From SKVR01 sp964491395 (GTDB lineage: Bacteria > Bacteroidota > Bacteroidia > Bacteroidales > UBA7960): a DNA stretch of 9,384 nucleotides. A program made the translations under genes and the position numbers. The stretch covers positions 1 through 9,384 of the forward strand of contig CAZBGI010000108.1 of NCBI GenBank assembly GCA_964491395.1, read 5' to 3'. Under the pieces are notes generated by a model that was not told where the DNA came from, did no database searches, and saw nothing but the letters and a program-made list of their open reading frames with translations. Below, piece by piece: positions 1 to 5,173 of the stretch; within the stretch, counting starts at the first letter, position 1; each line of letters begins with the position of its first letter.

Positions 1-133
1 ATAAGAGAAAGAGGAACTTTTTCATTTTAACAAATTAAAAATTACAATAAATAGACTATAAGAACATACAACAACTAATAAACCCTTTTCTTCCGGTTAT
101 TTATTATTTATACGATAATTTATCATAATTAAC

Positions 134-162
134 TTATGTTGCACGGTGCAAATGTAACATAA
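134..162. promoter_or_regulatory. nested palindrome, possible operator
   Basis: The inner element TTGCAC-G-GTGCAA (139-151) is a perfect dyad around a single central base. Arms TTATGTT (134-140) and AACATAA (156-162) form a second perfect inverted repeat that overlaps it off-centre. Dyads of this size often bind dimeric regulators, but the regulated gene would lie outside the window or be absent. It does not match the CRP or FNR consensus as I know them. Confidence 0.3.
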
Positions 163-267
163 AATCATATATGAAGGGGGTAATTGCAAAAAAAGATAAA
201 TTTTAACATAACGAATTTCCAATAATTTAAAACACGTAGCTCTGTAAGGGTATCCAGTCAGGGGATT

Positions 268-287
268 GGGGAGCAGGGGAGCAGGGA
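268..287. repeat. short GC-rich tandem repeat
   Basis: GGGGAGCA occurs twice head to tail (268-275, 276-283) followed by a partial third copy, GGGA. It is a G-rich island on one strand inside very AT-rich sequence. A short repeat of this kind could arise by replication slippage; no function is visible. Confidence 0.5.
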
Positions 288-538
288 TCAAAAAATAAAT
301 ATTACTGTGGTTTTAAAAGCAAGAAATTCAGAGAAAATTCTTCTCTCTTTTTATCCCTTGAGTGCATTATCATTTCAACAGAGCCACAGCAAGGGAGACC
401 ACGAAGTAGCAGCGAAGCTAAATTTCTTTTTTCTTTCCTTTTTTCAGAACCTGCTGACACATCCTCTCTGGCCCATCTATTGCGTCAATTAAAAACTTTC
501 ATTCGGGGTTCAGCTTTTCTACGTGCAATACAAGCTTC

Positions 539-1549
539 TTACAGCAAACCAACAAGCTCTTCTTTCAGAAACCGGATATTCTTTTCCACACTGTCGAAGG
601 TGCCATAGGGGGGAGAGAACAATAATCCGGACATGGGCACTTTTTGGCGTAATTTTTTTATACGTTCAGCAAGTAATTCGGGTGTTCCGGCCAGGGAGAG
701 GGCGGTAACGATTTTGTCGGTCATCAGACGGGCTGCTTCCTGTATTTTTCCTTCTTTGGATAAGCAGGAAATGCGGCGTAGGCGATCAGAATCAGGGTCA
801 ATATCATGGTTGCGCAGAATGGTTTGCAGGTAAGGAAGATAAACTGCTACAGTTTTTTTTGCCTTTTCGATGGCTTCTTTTTCGGTTTTGCCCACACACA
901 CCATACCTCCAATGGAAAAATGGGGTTGGCCGGTAATCTGGGTTTCCTTCATGCCGTCAATATAAGCGTTATAGAGCTGCATCATGTATTTTTCATTCCA
1001 TACTTCGGCAATCTGAAGGCCGGTGCCATAGTTACCTGCCAGTCTGGCCATGTCAACATTCCAGGTAGCAGTTATAATGTTGGGGGAACCCGGCAGGGGA
1101 ACTTTCAGAAAAGCTTTTTCAGTGGATTTGAAAAACTCTCCGGTATAGGGTTCCTTGTTGCCAAACAGCAAATGATGCACCATCCCGATGGTTTCTTCGA
1201 AACCTTTGCGGGTATGGGTTTCTGCCACTTCCATTCCCAAAAGATCAAAAAATGCACCCCGTCCCAAACCCATAAAGGCCCGTGATCCAATCATCCGATC
1301 CAGATAAGCATAATTGGACGCCAGTACGGCCGGATGGCGTAAAAAACCATTGGTAAGACAAGCCCCCAGTCCAATACGATGGGTATGCTGTGCCATGGTT
1401 ACCAAAATGGGATAGGAGGGATAGTATAAAAGGTCGTCGTACACGTATATGCGATCGAAGTCGTATTCTTCCGCAGCTTGCGCTATTTGTATATACTCCC
1501 GGGGGGACTTGTCTCCCTGTAAACCGATAAATATCTTTAGTTTTTCCAT
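539..1549 (-). CDS. LLM-class flavin-dependent oxidoreductase
   Basis: 336-residue protein of the bacterial luciferase-like fold (LLM, TIM barrel), a family whose members use FMN or F420 to oxidise or reduce diverse small molecules. Seen: the typical first strand (KIFIGLQGD, residues 4-13); the family block RIGLGACLTN followed by RHPAVLA (58-77); GLGRG (94-98), where the flavin phosphate usually binds; and the late AGTPELLAERI motif (287-297). Length is normal for the family. I chose ATG at 1549 (MEKLKIF) over an in-frame TTG three codons upstream, because the family starts close to the first beta strand. FMN is the more likely cofactor, since F420 is not typical of Bacteroidota; this is inference. 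Substrate unknown. It follows the radical SAM gene on the same strand, but a strong hairpin (1567-1602) separates them. Confidence 0.85.
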   Translation of the reverse strand: MEKLKIFIGLQGDKSPREYIQIAQAAEEYDFDRIYVYDDLLYYPSYPILVTMAQHTHRIGLGACLTNGFLRHPAVLASNYAYLDRMIGSRAFMGLGRGAFFDLLGMEVAETHTRKGFEETIGMVHHLLFGNKEPYTGEFFKSTEKAFLKVPLPGSPNIITATWNVDMARLAGNYGTGLQIAEVWNEKYMMQLYNAYIDGMKETQITGQPHFSIGGMVCVGKTEKEAIEKAKKTVAVYLPYLQTILRNHDIDPDSDRLRRISCLSKEGKIQEAARLMTDKIVTALSLAGTPELLAERIKKLRQKVPMSGLLFSPPYGTFDSVEKNIRFLKEELVGLL

Positions 1550-1555
1550 AAGTAG

Positions 1556-1563
1556 CAAAAATA
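1556..1563 (-). promoter_or_regulatory. possible -7 promoter element (TATTTTTG)
   Basis: On the minus strand the octamer TATTTTTG fits the Bacteroidota -7 form TAnnTTTG exactly and ends six bases before the ATG of the oxidoreductase gene. If used, the transcript would begin at or next to the start codon and be nearly leaderless. No convincing -33 TTTG sits 19-21 bases upstream, and the octamer lies in an A/T-rich run, so chance is a real alternative. Confidence 0.25.
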
Positions 1564-1566
1564 AAC

Positions 1567-1602
1567 AAAAGCATGAAGACTTTCCAGGGTCATCATGCTT
1601 TT
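1567..1602 (-). terminator. hairpin terminator between radical SAM and oxidoreductase genes
   Basis: Arms AAAAGCATGA (1567-1576) and TCATGCTTTT (1593-1602) are perfect 10-bp complements. An inner GAC/GTC pairing (1578-1580 with 1589-1591) leaves an 8-base loop. Both sides are T-rich when read outward: TTTTGTTTATTTTTG on the minus strand and TTTTATTTTTA on the plus strand, so it could stop transcription in both directions. It begins 41 bp after the radical SAM stop codon and ends 17 bp before the oxidoreductase ATG, so it may end the upstream transcript or act as an attenuator. Confidence 0.6.
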
Positions 1603-1642
1603 ATTTTTATCGTGTTTCCCCATTGAGTCGGTCCGGGAGCGA

Positions 1643-2788
1643 TTAATTGTCTGATCCATCAATATAATAACCGGCAATATACCCGTCCTCTGTTTCCCAG
1701 TGCCCGGGAGGCAGGTCTTTCTGTGTGATTTTCCGGAACTCTTCCGCTTTGTATTCCATTTTCACTTTGATGAGCCTGAGATTGTCCCTGTCCTCGTATT
1801 CAAATACAGCATTGGGGCCCACATGCATTTTCCCACCGGAAGGAGCAAACACATAATGAGGGATGGCCGTAGCCGATTCAGTGCAGAAATGCCGGTAAAT
1901 ATCCAATCCTTTTTGCACAGAAGTACGTAGGTAGTCGCTACCTTCCACGGGCATGCAATGATTCATGTAATAGGGGATGATCCCATTGCGCAGGAGCAGT
2001 TTGAAGAGTGTACCCATGGTTTCAATGTTATCGTTAATACCCTTGAGCAATACGGCCTGGTTGCGCAGTTTAATCCCTCTTGACAACAACTTGTGACAAG
2101 CTTCCAGAACTTCAGGAGCCAGCTCATCGGGGTGATTAAAATGTACATTGAATGCCAGGTCCTGGCTGTTTTCAGGATTGTTGAAATCTTTGATATTGTA
2201 AGATGCCAGTTTTTCGCATACCTCATCGGTAAATACATGGGGCATGGTGAGCAAACCGCGCGAACCAATGCGGATTTCATGAATATTATCCAGAGCAGTA
2301 AGTTTATCGAGCAAATAAAAAAGTTTTTTGGGATCCATCATGGGATCGCCACCGGTAATCAATGCTCCTCTGACTTCTTTCATGCCTCCTACCTCCAGGG
2401 CTACCTGGTCGATTTCGGCATGCGACATGTTGGGTTTGTTGCGCATCACCCTGCTTTTTTTATAGCAAAACCTGCAATAGGCCGGACAGTCGAAGTGGGG
2501 CGTAATCAATACCCTGTCGCGATACAATCGTTCGAGGCCATAGGTTTTGGATGCTTTCTTTCCTTCTTCAAAAGGGGTAGCAGTGCCATGGGTTGCCAGT
2601 TCAGAGGGATGAGGCAGGTATTGCAAACGAATGGTCTCGGATTTTCGCATCAGTTTTTCCAGATAGGGGCTGATACGGGCGGGATACTTTTCAACAATTT
2701 TTGCGATTTGCTGCTTTTCTTCTTCTGTATGTGCATAATGATACAACATACTTCCGGATGGTGTTTGGGTTTCAGGGGAAAGGTTCAT
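1643..2788 (-). CDS. KamA-family radical SAM enzyme (lysine 2,3-aminomutase-like)
   Basis: 381-residue member of the lysine 2,3-aminomutase (KamA) family of PLP-dependent radical SAM enzymes. Seen: the 4Fe-4S cluster motif CxxxCxxC (C101, C105, C108, in CPAYCRFCYKKSR); the SAM-binding GGDP (146-149); RIGSR (173-177); FNHPDE (217-222); LRNQAVLLKGIND (241-253); PYYMNHC (272-278); and PSGGK (316-320), whose K320 aligns with the PLP lysine of the family. As I recall the Clostridium lysine enzyme, Asp293 and Asp330 hold the substrate epsilon-amino group and Arg134 the carboxylate; here the aligned positions are M279, F314 and K110. Lysine is therefore an unlikely substrate, and I give no gene symbol. 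I chose ATG at 2788: a longer frame to 2869 would begin inside a terminator hairpin and add an unlike, low-quality N-terminus. Confidence 0.85.
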   Translation of the reverse strand: MNLSPETQTPSGSMLYHYAHTEEEKQQIAKIVEKYPARISPYLEKLMRKSETIRLQYLPHPSELATHGTATPFEEGKKASKTYGLERLYRDRVLITPHFDCPAYCRFCYKKSRVMRNKPNMSHAEIDQVALEVGGMKEVRGALITGGDPMMDPKKLFYLLDKLTALDNIHEIRIGSRGLLTMPHVFTDEVCEKLASYNIKDFNNPENSQDLAFNVHFNHPDELAPEVLEACHKLLSRGIKLRNQAVLLKGINDNIETMGTLFKLLLRNGIIPYYMNHCMPVEGSDYLRTSVQKGLDIYRHFCTESATAIPHYVFAPSGGKMHVGPNAVFEYEDRDNLRLIKVKMEYKAEEFRKITQKDLPPGHWETEDGYIAGYYIDGSDN

Positions 2789-2825
2789 GATGGGGTTTGG
2801 GTATATTCGTTTAGACAGGAAAGGA

Positions 2826-2870
2826 GATAAAAACACAGAGGTTGCCCGCTGGTTTGTACCAGCGAACAAC
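2826..2870 (-). terminator. Rho-independent terminator after the STAS-like gene
   Basis: Arms 2841-2852 and 2859-2870 enclose a 6-base loop. In the minus-strand RNA all 12 positions pair, including two adjacent U-G wobbles; in the plus-strand RNA those two become C-A mismatches, so the structure favours minus-strand transcripts. A U run (GUUUUUA, template 2828-2834) follows about six bases after the stem. It lies 22 bp past the stop of the small protein gene and rules out the long start of the radical SAM gene. A 12-bp palindrome AACCCCGGGGTT (2868-2879) abuts it. Confidence 0.65.
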
Positions 2871-2891
2871 CCCGGGGTTATGCAAAAAGTA

Positions 2892-3272
2892 TTACTTCGA
2901 CTTCAACCATTCTTTCGCCTCGGTTTCACTTTGGAAATACTGGATTTCAATCCCACTGGTAACGGAAGTATCTTTGTTGGCATTCTCCATGCTCATTTTA
3001 CCAAATACATCCCTGGGAACCACAAAAGCAAAATATTTCAGCCCACCCAGTTTGGCTTTGGGAAACCACACATCATTGAGCCACTTCTGAACATCAGCAG
3101 TAAGCACCCTCATCTGCTCAATATTGTTCAATTGCTTCTTAGAGTTGTAATTTCGTCTGATGACATGCAATTCTTCTGCAATTGCTTTGAACTGTTCGGG
3201 ATTTAAAAAACCAGCAAAATGGCCGATTGCGGCTCCGGAATCCTTGTCATAAAAGGCTTTTGACTCATTCAT
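2892..3272 (-). CDS. small cytoplasmic protein, possibly STAS/SpoIIAA-like
   Basis: 126 residues, no signal peptide or membrane segment. The pattern resembles small STAS/SpoIIAA-like proteins of Bacteroidota: an opening strand (AAIGHFAGFL, 14-23), a long helix (PEQFKAIAEEL), a middle part ending in WLNDVWFPKAKLGGLKYFAFV (strand, residues 64-84), a VPRDVFGKMS turn (85-94), and a final strand and helix IEIQYFQSETEAKEWL (108-123). The closing pattern of an aromatic-rich strand, then an acidic helix with a terminal WL, is typical of that group. These proteins are often linked to signalling, but the role here is not shown. Transcribed alone: about 460 bp of intergenic sequence upstream and a strong terminator downstream. 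The start ATG is followed directly by the first predicted structural elements. The coding region itself is well supported; the fold is a tentative call. Confidence 0.7.
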   Translation of the reverse strand: MNESKAFYDKDSGAAIGHFAGFLNPEQFKAIAEELHVIRRNYNSKKQLNNIEQMRVLTADVQKWLNDVWFPKAKLGGLKYFAFVVPRDVFGKMSMENANKDTSVTSGIEIQYFQSETEAKEWLKSK

Positions 3273-3733
3273 CGTAATCTTGTTTTTATTGGTGTATAAA
3301 AAGAATTATCGGGGTAAAGGTATAGCTCTTTTCTTTGATAAGAATACGTGTTTTTCGTAATTATAATACAATTTAACATAAACTGCATGTGATAATTTTT
3401 AAAGCATAAATCAAGTTGCTAATCGGAAATTATTAAGCAATAAACCACCCGACAAAAATAAGGAAAGACAGAACAATTCTTTTTTGAACCAGATGTCACT
3501 TAAAACCATTTGCCTTGTTCTATGATGAGGGAAAATCTGAGCAGTGCTATGCTACAATAATGATGACTTTTCTCTCCATTTAATCCCTTCTTTATAGACC
3601 CGGAGCTTTCGCCGGGCTCGAATCTTTGAGCTTTCACCTTTCTAACCTCACCTCATTGTTTTTCCGCAATCAAACATCCATTTTCCTTCATACAGCCAAA
3701 ACAATAACATATGGTCTGTTCAAATTCCATATT
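3273..3733. other. AT-rich intergenic stretch
   Basis: Separates the STAS-like gene from the membrane protein gene; both are on the minus strand. It should hold the promoter of the former, but I find only a near match to the -7 element (TACCTTTA read on minus, about 3320) with no clear -33. A plus-strand frame from 3626 to 3832 runs into the antisense of the membrane protein gene and has no protein-like features. One compact hairpin (3599-3616) is listed separately. I see no tRNA or RNA family here. Confidence 0.55.
3599..3616 (-). other. compact GNRA-type hairpin
   Basis: CCCGG (3599-3603) and CCGGG (3612-3616) form a GC-rich stem. Read on the minus strand the tip is C-GAAA-G, a GNRA tetraloop closed by a C-G pair, with a two-base bulge. 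It lies about 120 bp beyond the membrane protein stop codon. No U tract follows, so it is not a standard terminator; it could stabilise the 3' end of the sigma-operon transcript or be a REP-like unit. The octamer GAGCTTTC occurs in the hairpin and again 24 bases later. Confidence 0.35.
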
Positions 3734-4291
3734 TTACATCTGATCCAATTCTTTCAACATCTCACGGGCATAATCAATAAGGGGTTTCTGTTTTATACGC
3801 CATACCTGATACCCGGCAAATACGGCCACTGAAATCACAAGGCCAAACATCAGTTGAACCATCCACACATTCATCCAGGGATTGGCAGCATCGCCATGAT
3901 GATAGGCAGACAGGCTCAGGGCGATATCTACCAGCACAAGAGGAGGGAATAACATCAGGTAATTTCCGGCAGTTATCCGGTATCTTTTCACCACCTTTTG
4001 CATCATTTCCCGGGTGGGCAAACCATAATTAACATGGCGAAAGTCCTTCTGCAATTTTTCAAAGAGAAAAGCAAACCATGAGAAAGCAAGAGCAAAAAGT
4101 ACACCGTTGATTCTGTGATAGGGGTCAAAATCTGAAAAGGGGTTCACTACCATCAGTAAAACAAAAAACACTACCATAATGATATAAAACCTCTTCAGCA
4201 CTTTACCCAGCCGCAGGTTATAATCATCCTGCTTTTTAAGCCGGGATACAAAACTTTCCATTTCTGCTGATTTTTGATTGATATTTTCCAT
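3734..4291 (-). CDS. four-helix membrane protein paired with ECF sigma factor (putative anti-sigma)
   Basis: 185 residues, family not recognised. Seen: a charged N-terminal segment of about 34 residues (1-34), then four likely membrane helices at about 35-51, 61-79, 110-129 and 140-163, a basic 80-108 loop between helices two and three, and a charged C-terminal tail. An even helix number puts both ends on the same side, most likely the cytoplasm. It starts 17 bp after the sigma factor stop codon, so the two are almost certainly co-transcribed. Bacterial ECF sigma genes are commonly followed by a membrane-bound anti-sigma factor whose cytoplasmic end binds sigma; that role is inferred here from position only. 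There is no zinc-binding HxxxCxxC motif of the ZAS type and no FecR-like periplasmic domain. It could instead be a regulated membrane protein with another job. Confidence 0.75.
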   Translation of the reverse strand: MENINQKSAEMESFVSRLKKQDDYNLRLGKVLKRFYIIMVVFFVLLMVVNPFSDFDPYHRINGVLFALAFSWFAFLFEKLQKDFRHVNYGLPTREMMQKVVKRYRITAGNYLMLFPPLVLVDIALSLSAYHHGDAANPWMNVWMVQLMFGLVISVAVFAGYQVWRIKQKPLIDYAREMLKELDQM

Positions 4292-4308
4292 GTCCTTCTT
4301 GTTTTATT

Positions 4309-4824
4309 TTAGTGTGTTTCAGTATAATTGCTTAATTTTTGGCGCAATGCATGTTTTATCCGGTGGATTTTCACCCTCACATTGGATTCAGTGATACCGA
4401 TAATATCGCTGATGTCCTTGGTAGAAAGACCCTCCATAACCAACCCCATAATGGCTTTGTCAACAAAAGAAAGTTGATTCAATTCGGCCTGAAGAGCCTC
4501 TATCCTCTCCTCCTTCAACATATAATCATCTTCCCGTGAAAAGGCATTCTGAAGCCATTCACTTCCTGCTTCCACGTTGAGTTTCATCCTCTTGTAGTAT
4601 TGCCCCGAATAGTTAAGGGAGGTGTTTACTGCCACCCGGTAAACCCAGGTCCCTATGGCCGAGTCTCCACGGAAACTGTCCAGACTTTTCCAAATATTGA
4701 CCAGGATTTCCTGATACATATCGTTTTGTTCCTCCTCTTTGGGGGCATAGTACCGACAAATGCGCCGGATCTTTTCTTCATTCTCTCTGACAAGCGTCTT
4801 GAACCTGAGCTCTTTTTCTATCAT
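4309..4824 (-). CDS. ECF-type RNA polymerase sigma factor
   Basis: 171 residues with the two domains of an extracytoplasmic function sigma factor. Region 2 spans about 8-72 (FKTLVRENEEKIRR, then the acidic DMYQEILVNIWKSL helix for core binding and the -10 contact stretch GTWVYRVAVNTSLN). Region 4 spans about 111-165, with LSFVDKAIMGLVMEGLS leading into a helix-turn-helix (STKDISDIIGITESNVRVKI, 134-153) that reads the -35 element. Regions 1.1, 1.2 and 3 are absent, as expected for ECF factors, and length is normal. The ATG at 4824 places region 2 at the usual distance from the N-terminus. It is first in a two-gene operon with a membrane protein and probably drives its own promoter (4846-4873). 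The stimulus is unknown. Confidence 0.92.
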   Translation of the reverse strand: MIEKELRFKTLVRENEEKIRRICRYYAPKEEEQNDMYQEILVNIWKSLDSFRGDSAIGTWVYRVAVNTSLNYSGQYYKRMKLNVEAGSEWLQNAFSREDDYMLKEERIEALQAELNQLSFVDKAIMGLVMEGLSTKDISDIIGITESNVRVKIHRIKHALRQKLSNYTETH

Positions 4825-4845
4825 GCTGAAAACTGTTTATTCCTT

Positions 4846-4873
4846 TAGTAAACCCGGAAGGCGAATTGTTACA
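4846..4873 (-). promoter_or_regulatory. candidate ECF promoter of the sigma operon
   Basis: On the minus strand, TGTAAC (4868-4873) is followed after exactly 16 bases by TTACTA (4846-4851), then 21 bp to the sigma ATG. The -35 half has the AAC core usual for ECF promoters, and TGTAACA upstream of sigma genes is a pattern I recall from Bacteroidota, where the -10 half is often CGTCTA; here it keeps only the CTA end. Position and spacing suit autoregulation. The implied 5' leader is short, about 14 bases. Confidence 0.5.
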
Positions 4874-4890
4874 AATGGGGCACAATATTA

Positions 4891-4923
4891 TTGCTGAAAA
4901 TTCTTTTGACCCAGTAAAATTTG
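4891..4923 (+). promoter_or_regulatory. possible promoter for a plus-strand RNA
   Basis: TTG (4891-4893), 21 bases, then TAAAATTTG (4915-4923). This resembles the Bacteroidota housekeeping promoter (TTTG, then TAnnTTTG) but with one extra base in the -7 element. It would direct transcription away from the sigma operon and toward the hairpin cluster ending at 5117. Weak on its own in AT-rich sequence. Confidence 0.22.
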
Positions 4924-4929
4924 CCAGAA

Positions 4930-5117
4930 AACTACTCTGATTAACGCAAAGGAAATTTACTCCAAACCCATCCTTATGTCCGGTTCGGGTAAAGGGCTCA
5001 ACTTATCATAAAAATGTTGGTGCAATGCAACTCACCTTCGGCACGTAGGAAGGGATACCCGCAGGAAAATGCGGGCCAGGTTGAATGAAAATTATATCCA
5101 AGCCTACCGGCTTTTTT
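4930..5117 (+). ncRNA. possible small RNA with three hairpins and terminator
   Basis: On the plus strand three hairpins follow each other: CCTTC/GAAGG (5035-5053, 9-base loop), CCCGCA/TGCGGG (5058-5075, loop GGAAAA) and AAGCC/GGCTT (5100-5113, loop TACC) followed by four more T. CAAC (5028-5031) and GTTG (5080-5083) can pair around the first two, making a three-way junction. The last hairpin with its T run looks like an intrinsic terminator, yet no plus-strand gene precedes it, which suggests an untranslated RNA of up to about 190 bases. The 5' end is a guess from the weak promoter match. I do not recognise a known riboswitch or 6S RNA. The minus-strand structure is equally pairable, so a palindromic repeat element is the alternative. 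Confidence 0.25.
5100..5117 (+). terminator. terminator-like hairpin on the plus strand
   Basis: AAGCC, loop TACC, GGCTT, then TTTT. The stem is only five pairs, but the U run is immediate on the plus strand; read on the minus strand the hairpin is preceded by the A run and has no U tail. It faces the 3' end of the hydrolase gene. Confidence 0.4.
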
Positions 5118-5123
5118 CTGAAT

Positions 5124-5144
5124 AAAGAGGGCTCATGGCTCTTT
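5124..5144 (-). terminator. weak hairpin after the secreted hydrolase gene
   Basis: AAAGAG (5124-5129) and CTCTTT (5139-5144) pair around a 9-base loop that contains a repeated GGCTC. It lies 29 bp beyond the hydrolase stop codon. The following minus-strand sequence (ATTCAG) is not a U tract, so termination here would be inefficient, or it may work together with the opposing hairpin at 5100-5117. Confidence 0.35.
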
Positions 5145-5173
5145 CACCATAGTCAAAAGAATCATTACAGCCT

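Larger units (their letters stand above)
1..538. other. AT-rich intergenic stretch without a convincing gene
   Basis: No reading frame here looks like a protein. The two open frames of about 60 codons (97-291 on - and 307-492 on +) are low in complexity, follow homopolymer runs and show no recognisable motif. The stretch holds a nested palindrome (134-162), a GC-rich tandem octamer (268-287) and a weak AT-rich hairpin (AGAGAA/TTCTCT, 330-346) followed by a short T run on the + strand. It lies downstream of the flavin-dependent oxidoreductase gene, and I see no clear U-tailed terminator for that gene. The left neighbour lies outside the window. Confidence 0.6.
4825..5173. other. intergenic stretch with promoter and hairpin cluster
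   Basis: Lies between the start of the sigma operon and the end of the secreted hydrolase gene, both on the minus strand. It contains no protein-like frame. It holds the candidate ECF promoter (4846-4873), a candidate plus-strand promoter (4891-4923), three hairpins on the plus strand (5035-5117) and a hairpin just beyond the hydrolase stop codon (5124-5144), each listed separately. Confidence 0.6.

Noticed and set aside
97..492. Two small frames in the left intergenic region
   Set aside because: Low-complexity translations, no start context, no motifs; they cross a tandem repeat and homopolymer runs.
806..1285. Plus-strand frame of 159 codons opposite the flavin oxidoreductase
   Set aside because: Antisense shadow; the minus strand carries the recognisable family motifs across the same bases.
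539..1549. F420-dependent reductase assignment
   Set aside because: The fold allows it, but the taxon suggested here does not normally make F420 and no F420 gene is present, so a generic LLM call is safer.
2093..2830. Long plus-strand frame (245 codons) opposite the radical SAM gene
   Set aside because: It is the antisense of a gene with strongly conserved family motifs; its own translation shows no domain pattern.
2789..2869. Longer N-terminus for the radical SAM protein
   Set aside because: It would begin inside a terminator hairpin, and the added residues do not look like the family.
3273..3733. tRNA or repeat array in the intergenic region
   Set aside because: No T-arm motif with matching acceptor stem and no regularly spaced repeats.
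4930..5117. Known riboswitch or 6S RNA
   Set aside because: No match to the conserved cores I know (TPP, cobalamin, SAM), and no long closing stem with a central bubble as in 6S RNA.
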